Positions 6,668 to 13,953 are shown, numbered from the stretch's first letter. The stretch is DNA of 15,606 nt from an uncultured Elusimicrobia bacterium (GCA_947168325.1 CAMVLN010000023.1:1-15606); one strand, 5' to 3'. Numbers and translations: made by a program. Notes: generated by a model not told the origin, from the letters alone.

Positions 6668-8076
6668 TATTTATTAGCCCTTTTTACAACATCTTCTATA
6701 GTTCCTGCCATATAGAAATGTTGTTCTGATATATCATCATATTTTCCTTCAATAATTTCTTTAAAACCTTTTACTGTATCTTCAACTTTTACATATTTTC
6801 CTTCAAATCCTGTAAATGTTTCTGCTACAAACATTGGTTGTGTAAGAAATTTTTGAATTTTTCTTGCCCTTGCCACGGTCAACTTATCTTCATCGGATAA
6901 TTCGTCAATACCTAGTATTGCAATAATATCTTGTAAATCTTTATATTTTTGTAAAATTTTCTTAACACTCATTGCAACTTCATAATGATCTTTTCCTACT
7001 GTGTTTGGATCTAGAAGCCTTGAAGATGATGTTAATGGATTAACTGCAGGATAAAGACCTTGCTCTACAATTGCTCTATCTAAAGTAACTGTTGCATCTA
7101 AATGAGAAAATATTGTTACAGGTGCTGGGTCTGTATAGTCATCTGCGGGGACATAAATTGCCTGCACTGATGTAACAGAACCATTACTTGTAGATGCTAT
7201 TCTTTCCTGTAATTCACCCATATCAGAAGCTAAATTTGGCTGATACCCTACAGCCGACGACATTCTACCAAGCAAAGCGGAAACCTCACTACCTGCTTGA
7301 GCAAACCTATAAATATTATCAATAAACAAAAGTACATCCTCATGTTTTTTGTCTCTAAAATATTCTGCCATTGTAAGACCAGTTAAAGCAACTCTCATTC
7401 TACTTCCTGGTGGCTCGTTCATTTGCCCAAAAACAAGAACAGTTTTATCTAAAACATTAGATTCTTTCATTTCCATCCATAAATCTGTTCCTTCTCTTGT
7501 TCTTTCTCCTACTCCGGCAAAAACAGAATGACCGTTATGTTCCATAGCTATATTTCTAATAAGTTCTTTAACAACAACAGTTTTACCTACCCCTGCTCCA
7601 CCGAATATACCAATTTTTCCACCTTTTGTAAAAGGAGAAATTAAATCTATAACTTTTATGCCTGTTTCAAGAAGTTCAGGTGTAGTTTTTTGTTCAGAAA
7701 GTTTTGGTGATGGTTTATGTATAGGTGCAAAATCTGATTCTGTTTTTGATATTTGCCCCAACCCATCAACTGCATTTCCTAAAACATTGAAAATTCTTCC
7801 CAATGTTTTTTCTCCAACTGGAACCTCTATTGGAGCATTTGTTCTTATAACTTTGTCTCCTCTTTTAAGCCCATCTGTAGAACCTAATGCAATAGTTCTA
7901 ATTTCAAAATTATCCATTTGAAACATAGTTTCTAAAACTAACATAGAACCATTTTTCATTGTGATATTAAGAGCTTCATAAATACCAGGAGTTTCATTGT
8001 TAAATTTCACATCAACAACTGCACCTTGTACTCTTATAACGAAACCTTCACCCTTTTGAAAATTATTTTTTTCCAT
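6667..8076 (-). CDS. atpD: F1Fo ATP synthase beta subunit
   Basis: Catalytic subunit of F1 that makes ATP from ADP and phosphate at the membrane-attached head. The 469-residue protein has Walker A GGAGVGKT at residues 159-166, the catalytic Glu in GERTREG (Glu191), Walker B VLLFIDNI (about 248-255), then RFAQAGSEVSALLGRM and SAVGYQPNLASDMGELQERI (the family usually has GRMPSAVGYQPTLA; here Pro and Thr are Ser and Asn). The DELSEED-region equivalent is near GIDELSDEDKLTV, with the usual second Glu replaced by Asp. The ATG at 8076 is preceded by AAGGGAG about 10 bases upstream, a good ribosome-binding site. A 245-base gap separates it from atpG and holds a copy of a dispersed palindromic repeat, which is unusual because gamma and beta genes are normally close. 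It is coupled downstream to atpC. Confidence 0.98.
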   Translation of the reverse strand: MEKNNFQKGEGFVIRVQGAVVDVKFNNETPGIYEALNITMKNGSMLVLETMFQMDNFEIRTIALGSTDGLKRGDKVIRTNAPIEVPVGEKTLGRIFNVLGNAVDGLGQISKTESDFAPIHKPSPKLSEQKTTPELLETGIKVIDLISPFTKGGKIGIFGGAGVGKTVVVKELIRNIAMEHNGHSVFAGVGERTREGTDLWMEMKESNVLDKTVLVFGQMNEPPGSRMRVALTGLTMAEYFRDKKHEDVLLFIDNIYRFAQAGSEVSALLGRMSSAVGYQPNLASDMGELQERIASTSNGSVTSVQAIYVPADDYTDPAPVTIFSHLDATVTLDRAIVEQGLYPAVNPLTSSSRLLDPNTVGKDHYEVAMSVKKILQKYKDLQDIIAILGIDELSDEDKLTVARARKIQKFLTQPMFVAETFTGFEGKYVKVEDTVKGFKEIIEGKYDDISEQHFYMAGTIEDVVKRANK

Positions 8077-8210
8077 AAATATTACATACTCCCTTATTAT
8101 TACTTCTAATGTTTCAATTTATATCTTCAATAAAAACAAACTAGACAAAACTATTAACTTTAATTTTTTATATATTCAAAATTACTACTTTTTAGCAATG
8201 ATAAAAAACA

Positions 8211-8272
8211 AAGAATTTTTATTTTTTATAGATTTCCGATAAAAACTTTCGCCAATGACAAATAACAATGAA
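8211..8272 (-). repeat. Dispersed palindromic repeat, copy 1 (atpG-atpD gap)
   Basis: About 62 bases that align with copy 2 at 11941-12002 in the same orientation with only a few differences and one single-base indel. Read on the minus strand both contain GAAAGTTTTTATCGG (15 bases identical) and AATCTATAAAAAATAAAA (18 identical). The core is a hairpin around the loop AAGTTTTTA. In this copy two central stem positions are mismatched, so the fold is weaker than in copy 2. The rest of the gap 8077-8321 shows no ORF. Near the atpG stop, CCAAT/ATTGG/CCAAT at about 8297-8321 offers two alternative small stems. Confidence 0.75.
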
Positions 8273-8321
8273 CTGTATATTTCACAAATTCCCGCCCAAT
8301 CTTCTAAATTGGCTGTACCAA

Positions 8322-9167
8322 TTAATGTATCTGCCCGTTGGCTAAATCAAGAATTTCATTTGTAATTTTTTCTTGCCTTGACTTATTATAAATTATAGTC
8401 AAAGAAGTTGCTATTTCTTTAGCATTTTCATTTGCATTACTCATAGCAGACATTCTCGCAGCCTGTTCACTTGCATAAGCATTCATAAGCATATCATAAA
8501 AAATATTTCCTACATAATAAGGTAATAAACTTTTTAAAACTTCATTAGCAGACGGTTCAAATATATGGTCGCCTTTATTTACAAAATTTTTATCTTTTTC
8601 TATAGGAACAAGTGACTTTGTTATTGCTTGCTGAACTATTCTATTTTTAAAATTTGTATAAATAACATTAACCGCTGATATTTCTTTTTTATCTAATAAA
8701 TCCTTCATTATTTTTAGCATAGGATAAATTACATCATATTTAGGAAAAGATGACCCCATAAGAAAAGATGCCTTTACATTATATCCATTCTTTATACAAA
8801 AAGTTTGAGCTTTTTTACCTATTGTAACAATATAATCATCTTTTGAAACAGATACAAATATTTGTTTGTATATATTAGCTAACAAGCCACCACATAAACC
8901 TTTATCTGTAGATATAACATAAAATAACTTTCTTTTTATATTTTTATCTATGTTTAAAAAAGGTAAGTTATATAACAAATCTGTACTTTCTGCTAATATT
9001 TTTTGAACAATAAAACTTATCCTTTCAGCATAAGCTTTATTATTTTCAACAGAAGCTTGAGCTTTTTTTATTTTAGATGCAGCTATCATCTCCATAGCTT
9101 TTGTTATTTGTGCTATACTTTGAGATGATTTTATTCTTTTTTTTACTTGCTGTAAATTTTCTGCCAT
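8322..9167 (-). CDS. atpG: F1Fo ATP synthase gamma subunit
   Basis: Gamma forms the rotating central shaft of F1. The 281-residue length is normal. The N-terminal helix that enters the alpha-beta hexamer reads LQQVKKRIKSSQSIAQITKA followed by MEMIAASKIKKAQ, a clear family match. The Rossmann-like middle has YVISTDKGLCGGLLANIYK at about residues 83-101. The C-terminal helix is ASEQAARMSAMSNANENAKE followed by YNKSRQEKITNEILDLANG, also typical. The ATG at 9167 lies 15 bases after the atpA stop. It is expressed as part of the atp operon; downstream the message crosses a 245-base gap with a palindromic repeat before atpD. Confidence 0.97.
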   Translation of the reverse strand: MAENLQQVKKRIKSSQSIAQITKAMEMIAASKIKKAQASVENNKAYAERISFIVQKILAESTDLLYNLPFLNIDKNIKRKLFYVISTDKGLCGGLLANIYKQIFVSVSKDDYIVTIGKKAQTFCIKNGYNVKASFLMGSSFPKYDVIYPMLKIMKDLLDKKEISAVNVIYTNFKNRIVQQAITKSLVPIEKDKNFVNKGDHIFEPSANEVLKSLLPYYVGNIFYDMLMNAYASEQAARMSAMSNANENAKEIATSLTIIYNKSRQEKITNEILDLANGQIH

Positions 9168-9182
9168 TATCTGTTCTACACC

Positions 9183-10697
9183 CTATATTAAAGTTTTCTT
9201 ACATTCCATAATAGCTTCTTTTAATTGTGCTAATATTTCTTCACTTAACTTTTTATTTTCAGCCAATTTTGCAATAAGTTCTTTATGATTTAATTTAACA
9301 TACTCAACAATTTTATTTTCAAATTCCATAATATTATCTATCTTAACATCGTCTAAACAACCGGATGTTGCAGAATAAATTGCTATTATTTCAGAAACCT
9401 CATCAAAAGGATTGTATTGAGGTTGTTTTAATATTTCTGTTAAAACTTTACCTCTATTAATTTTTTTCAATGTATCTTCATCTAAATCGCTACCAAATTG
9501 TGCAAAACTTTGTAATTCTCTAAACTGTGAAAGTTCAAGTCTTACAGGTCCTGCTAATTGTTTCATAGGTTTTGTTTGTGCTGCTCCACCTACCCTTGAT
9601 ACAGACAATCCCACATTAAGTGCAGGTCTTATGCCAGCATTAAACAAATCTGCTTCAAGATATATTTGCCCATCAGTAATAGAAATAACATTTGTTGGAA
9701 TGTATGCAGAAACATCGTTTCCTTGTGTTTCAATGATAGGAAGTGCTGTAAGTGTTCCACCACCATTTTTCTCTGAAAGTCTAACAGCTCTTTCAAGTAA
9801 TCTTGAATGCAAATAAAAAATATCTCCAGGATATGCTTCTCTCCCTGCAGGTTTTTTTAACAATAAAGAAATCTCTCTATATGCCCAAGCATGCTTTGTT
9901 AAATCATCGTATACAACTAATACATCTTCACCTTTTTCCATAAAATATTCACCAATTGCACAAGCTGCAAAAGGTGCAATATATTGTAACGAAGCAGGAT
10001 CTGATGCTGTTGCAGAAACAACTATTGTATAATCCATTGCACCTGCTTCTTTAAGTTTTGCAACTATAGAAGCAACTGTTGACCTTTTTTGCCCAATTGC
10101 ACAATATATACAAATTACCCTTTTTAAACCTAAATCTAATTTTTTCTGGTTAATAATTGTATCAATAGCAATGGCAGTTTTACCTGTTCCTCTATCACCT
10201 ATAATAAGTTCTCTTTGCCCTCTTCCGATAGGAATCATAGCATCAACAGCTTTTATACCTGTTTTAATAGGTCTATCAACTGGGCTTCTTTCTATAATAC
10301 CTGCTGCTATTTTTTCTAGCGGATAAAGTTTTCCATCTTCTATATTTAATTCCTTTTCATCTAATGGTTTACATGTAGGGTCTATAACTCTTCCTATCAA
10401 TTTATCAGAAACATTGATACCAAGAATCTTTCCAGTTGTATAAACTTTCATTCCTCTTGAAACTTCTGAATTTGATAATAACACAATATAAACAGCATCT
10501 TCATCTAAATTTAAAACAAGACCTTTTGCCTTATTTTCAAACTCAACTTCTTCTCCATACCCTACCCCTGATAAACCTGTAGCTTTAACAATTCCATCGC
10601 CAATTGTTTCAACTATACCATAGTTTACCAACTCAGGATTAGTATCTACAAAATTAAGTTTTTCTTCTATTTGTTTTATAAGTTCTTCTGGCTTCAT
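9183..10697 (-). CDS. atpA: F1Fo ATP synthase alpha subunit
   Basis: Alpha alternates with beta in the F1 hexamer, carries the non-catalytic nucleotide sites and supplies the arginine finger to the catalytic sites. At 504 residues it is full length. Walker A is GDRGTGKT at 167-174, where the family most often has GDRQTGKT, so Gln is replaced by Gly. VLVVYDDLTKHAWAYREISL (Walker B region, about 259-278) and RPALNVGLSVSRVGGAAQ, with arginine finger Arg368, are present, followed by QFRELQSFAQFGSDLD. The N-terminal VKATGLSGVGYGE is the beta-barrel. Its ATG overlaps the atpH stop by four bases (ATGA), indicating translational coupling. atpG follows after 15 bases. Confidence 0.98.
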   Translation of the reverse strand: MKPEELIKQIEEKLNFVDTNPELVNYGIVETIGDGIVKATGLSGVGYGEEVEFENKAKGLVLNLDEDAVYIVLLSNSEVSRGMKVYTTGKILGINVSDKLIGRVIDPTCKPLDEKELNIEDGKLYPLEKIAAGIIERSPVDRPIKTGIKAVDAMIPIGRGQRELIIGDRGTGKTAIAIDTIINQKKLDLGLKRVICIYCAIGQKRSTVASIVAKLKEAGAMDYTIVVSATASDPASLQYIAPFAACAIGEYFMEKGEDVLVVYDDLTKHAWAYREISLLLKKPAGREAYPGDIFYLHSRLLERAVRLSEKNGGGTLTALPIIETQGNDVSAYIPTNVISITDGQIYLEADLFNAGIRPALNVGLSVSRVGGAAQTKPMKQLAGPVRLELSQFRELQSFAQFGSDLDEDTLKKINRGKVLTEILKQPQYNPFDEVSEIIAIYSATSGCLDDVKIDNIMEFENKIVEYVKLNHKELIAKLAENKKLSEEILAQLKEAIMECKKTLI

Positions 10698-11059
10698 AAA
10701 CTCTCTCTTATACTTTTCATTATTTTTATTATCATATTTGTTACCGTATAATCTAGTATATAATCTCCAAATTCAATTTTTATTCCTGCACCAATTTGTT
10801 CATCATCTCTAACATAAACAAGTTTTTTGGTAGGGAACATTTTTTGAATTTTAGTTTTAACAACAGATGTTGCCTCTCCAGCATATTTAACTACAACTGT
10901 AGATTCTTTTAATGCTCTTGAAAGGTAATTTATAAAAAGTTTCAATTCACTTTTTTGTAAATTATTAAAAATCCATTGAGAAATATCACTAGATACTTCC
11001 CCTTGTTCAACTATTGATAAAGCTAATTGCTTAATTTGTTGTGTTTTCATAACTACCAT
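10694..11059 (-). CDS. atpH: F1Fo ATP synthase delta subunit, unusually short
   Basis: Delta joins the peripheral stalk (b subunits) to the top of F1. The C-terminal half is recognisable: VVVKYAGEATSVVKTKIQKM at about residues 55-74, then LVYVRDDEQIGAGIKIEFGD at about 80-99, corresponding to the family's DpslIGGvviriGd, and ILDYTVTNMIIKIMKSIRES at its end. The protein is only 121 residues; delta is usually about 175-185. The shortfall is in the N-terminal six-helix domain that binds alpha. The start lies 29 bases inside atpF; a second ATG at 11050 would shorten it by three residues. No upstream in-frame coding extends it, since atpF occupies that DNA in another frame. Position between atpF and atpA supports the call. 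Whether this is a lineage-specific minimal delta or a damaged gene cannot be told from one sequence. Confidence 0.85.
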   Translation of the reverse strand: MVVMKTQQIKQLALSIVEQGEVSSDISQWIFNNLQKSELKLFINYLSRALKESTVVVKYAGEATSVVKTKIQKMFPTKKLVYVRDDEQIGAGIKIEFGDYILDYTVTNMIIKIMKSIRESL

Positions 11060-11564
11060 TTTCTATTTTATCTACAGCTTTTGATAAAATTATACTTTTA
11101 TCTTCCTCTGTAAAAATTTCAGACAACACTTTTGACACTATTTTTTTAGACAAATCTACAGACATCAAACCAACTTGTTTACTAATTTTATCAAACTCAT
11201 CTTGGGCTTGTTTTTTTGCATTATCTATAATTTCTGTAGCTTGTTTCTTTGCATCTTCTAAAGACTGTTGTTTCATTTTTTCAGATGACACTTTTGTATT
11301 ATTTAAAATTTTATCAGCATTAATTCTGGCTGTTTTTAAAATATCTGCCTTTTGATTATTTGCATCTAGCAAAGTTTTATGTGCATTTTGGGCATCTTCT
11401 AAACCTTGCTTGATTTTAGCTTGCCTTTCTTCAAATATTTTTGCAATTGGTTTATACAAAAATTTCTTTAATATAAACAACAATATAGCAAAGTTTATAA
11501 TCTGTGCTATAAAAAGTTTAGTTTCTAACCCAAACAAGTTTATTATATTTGTTATTATTTCCAT
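11031..11564 (-). CDS. atpF: F1Fo ATP synthase b subunit
   Basis: Peripheral-stalk subunit with one N-terminal membrane helix and a long cytoplasmic coiled coil that holds F1 still against rotation. The 177-residue protein has the membrane segment FIAQIINFAILLFILKKFLY at about residues 18-37, then KPIAKIFEERQAKIKQGLED, the typical start of the b-subunit stalk, and a long charged, alanine-rich helix to about residue 150. The ATG at 11564 is preceded by AAAGAG a few bases upstream. It is 32 bases downstream of atpE, and its 3' end overlaps the start of atpH by 29 bases. Only one b-type gene is present, so the stalk is probably a b homodimer. Confidence 0.96.
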   Translation of the reverse strand: MEIITNIINLFGLETKLFIAQIINFAILLFILKKFLYKPIAKIFEERQAKIKQGLEDAQNAHKTLLDANNQKADILKTARINADKILNNTKVSSEKMKQQSLEDAKKQATEIIDNAKKQAQDEFDKISKQVGLMSVDLSKKIVSKVLSEIFTEEDKSIILSKAVDKIENGSYENTTN

Positions 11565-11596
11565 AAAATCTCTTTATTCTTTATAATTACTTTATA

Positions 11597-11803
11597 TTAT
11601 TTCATAAATGCAAATATTAAACAATAAATAGCAATAGATTCTGCAAAAGCCATAGCTATAAGCATATTTACCATTATTTTTCCAGAAGCTTCTGGATTTC
11701 TACCAATTGCTTCCACTGCCTTTGCACCAATTAAACCAATACCAAGACCTGGTCCTAAAGCTCCTATTGCAATAATAATGCCACCTGCTAATGTAATTGT
11801 CAT
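11597..11803 (-). CDS. atpE: F1Fo ATP synthase c subunit (rotor ring)
   Basis: Two-helix proteolipid that forms the ion-carrying rotor ring. Only 68 residues, short for the family (about 70-90). Helix 1 contains GALGPGLGIGLIGAKAVEAI (residues 14-33), the loop is GRNPEASGK, and helix 2 carries the ion-binding Glu55 in AMAFAESIAIYCLIFAF. Ser56 and Tyr60 match ligands known from sodium-binding c subunits (ES..Y), but the glutamine of helix 1 in those proteins is Ile22 here, and the following Thr is Ile57. Ion specificity is therefore unclear, either proton or a weak sodium site. The gene has the best ribosome-binding site in the window, TAGGAGG at 11813-11819, suiting the many copies needed per complex. 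It is separated from atpB by an unrelated P-loop gene. Confidence 0.97.
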   Translation of the reverse strand: MTITLAGGIIIAIGALGPGLGIGLIGAKAVEAIGRNPEASGKIMVNMLIAMAFAESIAIYCLIFAFMK

Positions 11804-11835
11804 AAAATATTTCCTCCTAAAAAACTTATATTTAT

Positions 11836-11841
11836 ATTATA
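11836..11841 (-). promoter_or_regulatory. Possible internal -10 element upstream of atpE
   Basis: A TATAAT on the minus strand lies about 33 bases before the atpE start, in an AT-rich gap. No good -35 sits at 16-18 bases; TTATGA at 20 is the nearest. It could raise expression of the c subunit, but in DNA this AT-rich a chance match is likely. Apart from this and repeat copy 2, the gap 11804-12012 shows nothing coding. Confidence 0.25.
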
Positions 11842-11940
11842 TTCTATTCATAAAAATTATTTCATAATTTTTAATTTATAGTTTGTATATTAAAGTTTAT
11901 ATTTATTATACTTATATATTAGAACAAACAACTATTTTTA

Positions 11941-12002
11941 AAGAAACTTTTATTTTTTATAGATTCCCGATAAAAACTTTCAGGAATAACAAACAACAAT
12001 AA
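11941..12002 (-). repeat. Dispersed palindromic repeat, copy 2 (P-loop gene-atpE gap)
   Basis: Second copy of the repeat at 8211-8272, same orientation. On the minus (transcribed) strand the core is ATTCCTGA, loop AAGTTTTTA, TCGGGAAT: an 8-base-pair stem with one G-U wobble at RNA level. It is flanked by TTGTT on one side and CTATAAAAAATAAAA on the other. It begins about 10 bases beyond the stop codon of the unknown P-loop gene. The layout resembles short mobile palindromic intergenic elements of the REP type. Confidence 0.75.
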
Positions 12003-12012
12003 ATTTTATATT

Positions 12013-12591
12013 TTAATTCCTGCTATCTTTAATCAAGTTATTTATTTTGTCTAATATTTTTTTTGCCATGTCTGTATCATCATTCTTGTTTTTTCCTTTT
12101 TGTAATTCTTCATCTATATCTATATTATTATTATTTACACCAAGTTTTGGGTTTGATAAGTGTTCTACAAAATCATTATAAAAGCTTTCTCTTGCAGCAC
12201 AAACAACAATATCTATTTTATTTTGTAAGGAGAAATGAATCAATGTGCCTAATAATTTAAACATATCATCACCTTCTGTAATAACTAAAACAGATTTGTT
12301 TTCATATTTAAAAAAATAAATATGATCATATTCTTTATTTTTCTTTTGCTTATGGTTTCTTCCTTCTTTTACACTTTCCAAGTACGATTTTAGTTCTCCA
12401 TTATCATTAAAATCATTAAAATTTTTAAAAGTTTTTTCAAAAACTTTAATTTTTCCCACATTATTTCTATTAGCCAATGATAATGATATTATCAACTCAA
12501 TTATCAACTCATTTAATGTAGTTGTTTTTCCGGCTTCTGGCTTTCCATGTAAAATTATAAAATTTGCATCTTTAATATTTTCTAATGGCAT
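12013..12591 (-). CDS. Unknown P-loop NTPase encoded inside the atp operon
   Basis: I do not recognise this 192-residue protein. It has a Walker A motif GKPEAGKT at residues 16-23, followed by TTLNELIIELI, and a hydrophobic strand SVLVITEGDD at 100-109 that could be the Walker B or sensor strand. A further strand, IDIVVCAARE, lies at 126-135. This order (N-terminal P-loop, a strand ending in an acidic GDD, a later strand ending in AR) resembles small single-domain P-loop kinases or ATPases. The middle (about 76-90) and the C-terminal part (about 152-175) are highly charged and Asn-rich, probably disordered. There is no signal peptide or membrane segment. The start is well supported by AGAGGAG about 10 bases upstream. 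It lies 35 bases after atpB and 209 before atpE on the same strand, so it should be co-transcribed with the ATP synthase. It has no resemblance to AtpI or other known accessory subunits. Confidence 0.85.
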   Translation of the reverse strand: MPLENIKDANFIILHGKPEAGKTTTLNELIIELIISLSLANRNNVGKIKVFEKTFKNFNDFNDNGELKSYLESVKEGRNHKQKKNKEYDHIYFFKYENKSVLVITEGDDMFKLLGTLIHFSLQNKIDIVVCAARESFYNDFVEHLSNPKLGVNNNNIDIDEELQKGKNKNDDTDMAKKILDKINNLIKDSRN

Positions 12592-12626
12592 AATTGCTTT
12601 TCTCCTCTAAACAAAAACTCTCTCTA

Positions 12627-13337
12627 TTAATGTTTTTCTATCATTATACTCATAAAAGCCATTGTGAGCATTGCAAAAACTATTGCTTGTATTACTGCAA
12701 CCATCAACTCTAAACACATAAACGGAAGCGGCAAACCAAATGCACACATACCAGATACAGTAGACATAACACTTTCTCCTGCAAATAAATTTCCAAACAA
12801 TCTGCAAGATAAAGAAATAACCTTTGTAAATTCTCCTATAAATTCTAAAAATCCTACAAACATAAATATAGGAAACATTTTAAATGTTATAAACCTGCTA
12901 ATATAACTTTTTATACCTGTATACTTAATAGAATAGAAATGACACATAAATATTGAAATAACAGCAAAAGCAATGGTAACATTTAAATCACTTGTTGCAG
13001 TTCTAAATAAAGGGACATTTTCTCCACTTGATGTTATAAATCTTATAGATTCAAAACCGGGAAACTGCCCTAATAAATTAGCAATAACTATGAATAAAAA
13101 AAATGTTATAACCCAAGGATATATAACCTTTACTTTATTAGAAACATCTTTTGTTGAATTATAAAAGTATTCATAAACTACTTCTAAAATATTTTGTATT
13201 CCTTTTGGATATAATGACATTGAAACATTAAAAGCCACAACAAAAGCAACAATTATTAAATCTATCACTAATGTTGTAATTAATGTGTTTGTTACCGGAA
13301 AACTACCTATATTGAATAAAATACTTGGTGCTAACAT
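12627..13337 (-). CDS. atpB: F1Fo ATP synthase a subunit
   Basis: Integral membrane stator that provides the two ion half-channels next to the c ring. At 236 residues it is in the normal range. The essential arginine is Arg179 in SLSCRLFGNLFAGE (175-188; the family usually has SLxLRLFGNxxAGE). PLFRTATSDLNVTIAFA at 109-125 is the conserved loop and helix before it, and ELMVAVIQAIVFAMLTMAF at 210-228 is the last helix with the conserved Glu210 and Gln217. Five or six membrane helices can be counted. The ATG at 13337 is preceded by AAGGGGTG about 7 bases upstream. It is the first gene of the operon, with no atpI ahead of it, and a promoter about 50 bases upstream. Confidence 0.97.
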   Translation of the reverse strand: MLAPSILFNIGSFPVTNTLITTLVIDLIIVAFVVAFNVSMSLYPKGIQNILEVVYEYFYNSTKDVSNKVKVIYPWVITFFLFIVIANLLGQFPGFESIRFITSSGENVPLFRTATSDLNVTIAFAVISIFMCHFYSIKYTGIKSYISRFITFKMFPIFMFVGFLEFIGEFTKVISLSCRLFGNLFAGESVMSTVSGMCAFGLPLPFMCLELMVAVIQAIVFAMLTMAFMSIMIEKH

Positions 13338-13385
13338 AATTGCACCCCTTTTTTGATGCTATAAAAAACTTACACTCCGCTTTAT

Positions 13386-13414
13386 ATTCTATATATTCTA
13401 ACAAAAAAAATCAA
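13386..13414 (-). promoter_or_regulatory. Probable promoter of the atp operon
   Basis: On the minus strand TTGATT (13409-13414), a 17-base spacer and TAGAAT (13386-13391) match a sigma-70 promoter with optimal spacing. The -10 lies about 48 bases before the atpB start. The spacer includes an A/T tract. It stands back to back with the plus-strand promoter at 13435-13463, about 20 bases apart. Confidence 0.55.
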
Positions 13415-13434
13415 TTAAATAATTTTTATATAAA

Positions 13435-13463
13435 TTGTGTAAAAGTATAAATTTTGATAATAT
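13435..13463 (+). promoter_or_regulatory. Probable promoter of the plus-strand unit
   Basis: TTGTGT (13435-13440), 17 bases, then TAATAT (13458-13463), overlapping a perfect TATAAT at 13461-13466. The gene start follows at 13519 with GGAG at 13510-13513. This would drive the cyclic-nucleotide-fold gene and, through an 11-base gap, the AI-2E-family gene. Confidence 0.5.
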
Positions 13464-13518
13464 AATTTCGGATTTAGGTTTTTTGTTTGTGATAAAGTAA
13501 TAAAACAATGGAGTTTTT

Positions 13519-13953
13519 ATGAAAATTAAAAATTTATTTTTGAAACTTTTTATCAATACTGATTTACAAAAAGATATTTTATTTTTAAGGAGCATAGATT
13601 TTTTTGAAGAATTAAATATATCACAATTAAAAAAAATACATACCCATATGTATAAAAAAACTTATTTGCAAAAAGAAGTTATTTACAAAAAAGGGGAAGA
13701 AGCAAAGTTACTTTGTGTTGTAAGATCAGGCAAAATAGAATTAGATGATGGTAAAAATAGAAGAATTATACAGAAAAGAGATTGTTTTGGACAAAAATAT
13801 CTATTTAATGGTAATGAAGTTTATACTAATACAGCAACAGCAGTAGAAGATAGTAAAATATTTTTTATGTATAAAAATGACATTGAAGATTTGATGGAAA
13901 AAGATAAATCTATAGGGTTTAATATGTTTAAAAAAATATTAAAAATGCTTTAA
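13519..13953 (+). CDS. Stand-alone cyclic-nucleotide-binding-fold (Crp-type sensor) protein
   Basis: A 144-residue protein with one cNMP-binding-type beta-barrel: FFEELNISQLKKI (about 28-40), EVIYKKGEEAKLLCVVRSGK (53-72, the usual ixxxGxxaxxlyvixxGxv), and FGQKYLFNGNEVYTNTATAV (90-109), which corresponds to the phosphate-binding cassette FGExaLxxxxxRxAtv. The cassette lacks the Glu (Gln92 instead) and the Arg (Thr or Tyr instead) that grip cAMP in Crp, so cAMP binding is doubtful. There is no C-terminal helix-turn-helix; the chain ends in a short helix, so it is not a Crp-like transcription factor on its own. No membrane segment is seen. The start is supported by GGAG 5 bases upstream. It is followed after 13 bases by an AI-2E-family membrane protein and probably shares its message, which hints at a regulatory partner, but that is inference. 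Confidence 0.8.
   Translation: MKIKNLFLKLFINTDLQKDILFLRSIDFFEELNISQLKKIHTHMYKKTYLQKEVIYKKGEEAKLLCVVRSGKIELDDGKNRRIIQKRDCFGQKYLFNGNEVYTNTATAVEDSKIFFMYKNDIEDLMEKDKSIGFNMFKKILKML

Noticed and set aside
12607..12807. Minus-strand 66-residue frame overlapping the end of atpB
   Set aside because: It lies in another frame of a well-conserved atpB segment and its Cys/Trp/Tyr-rich composition is typical of shadow frames.
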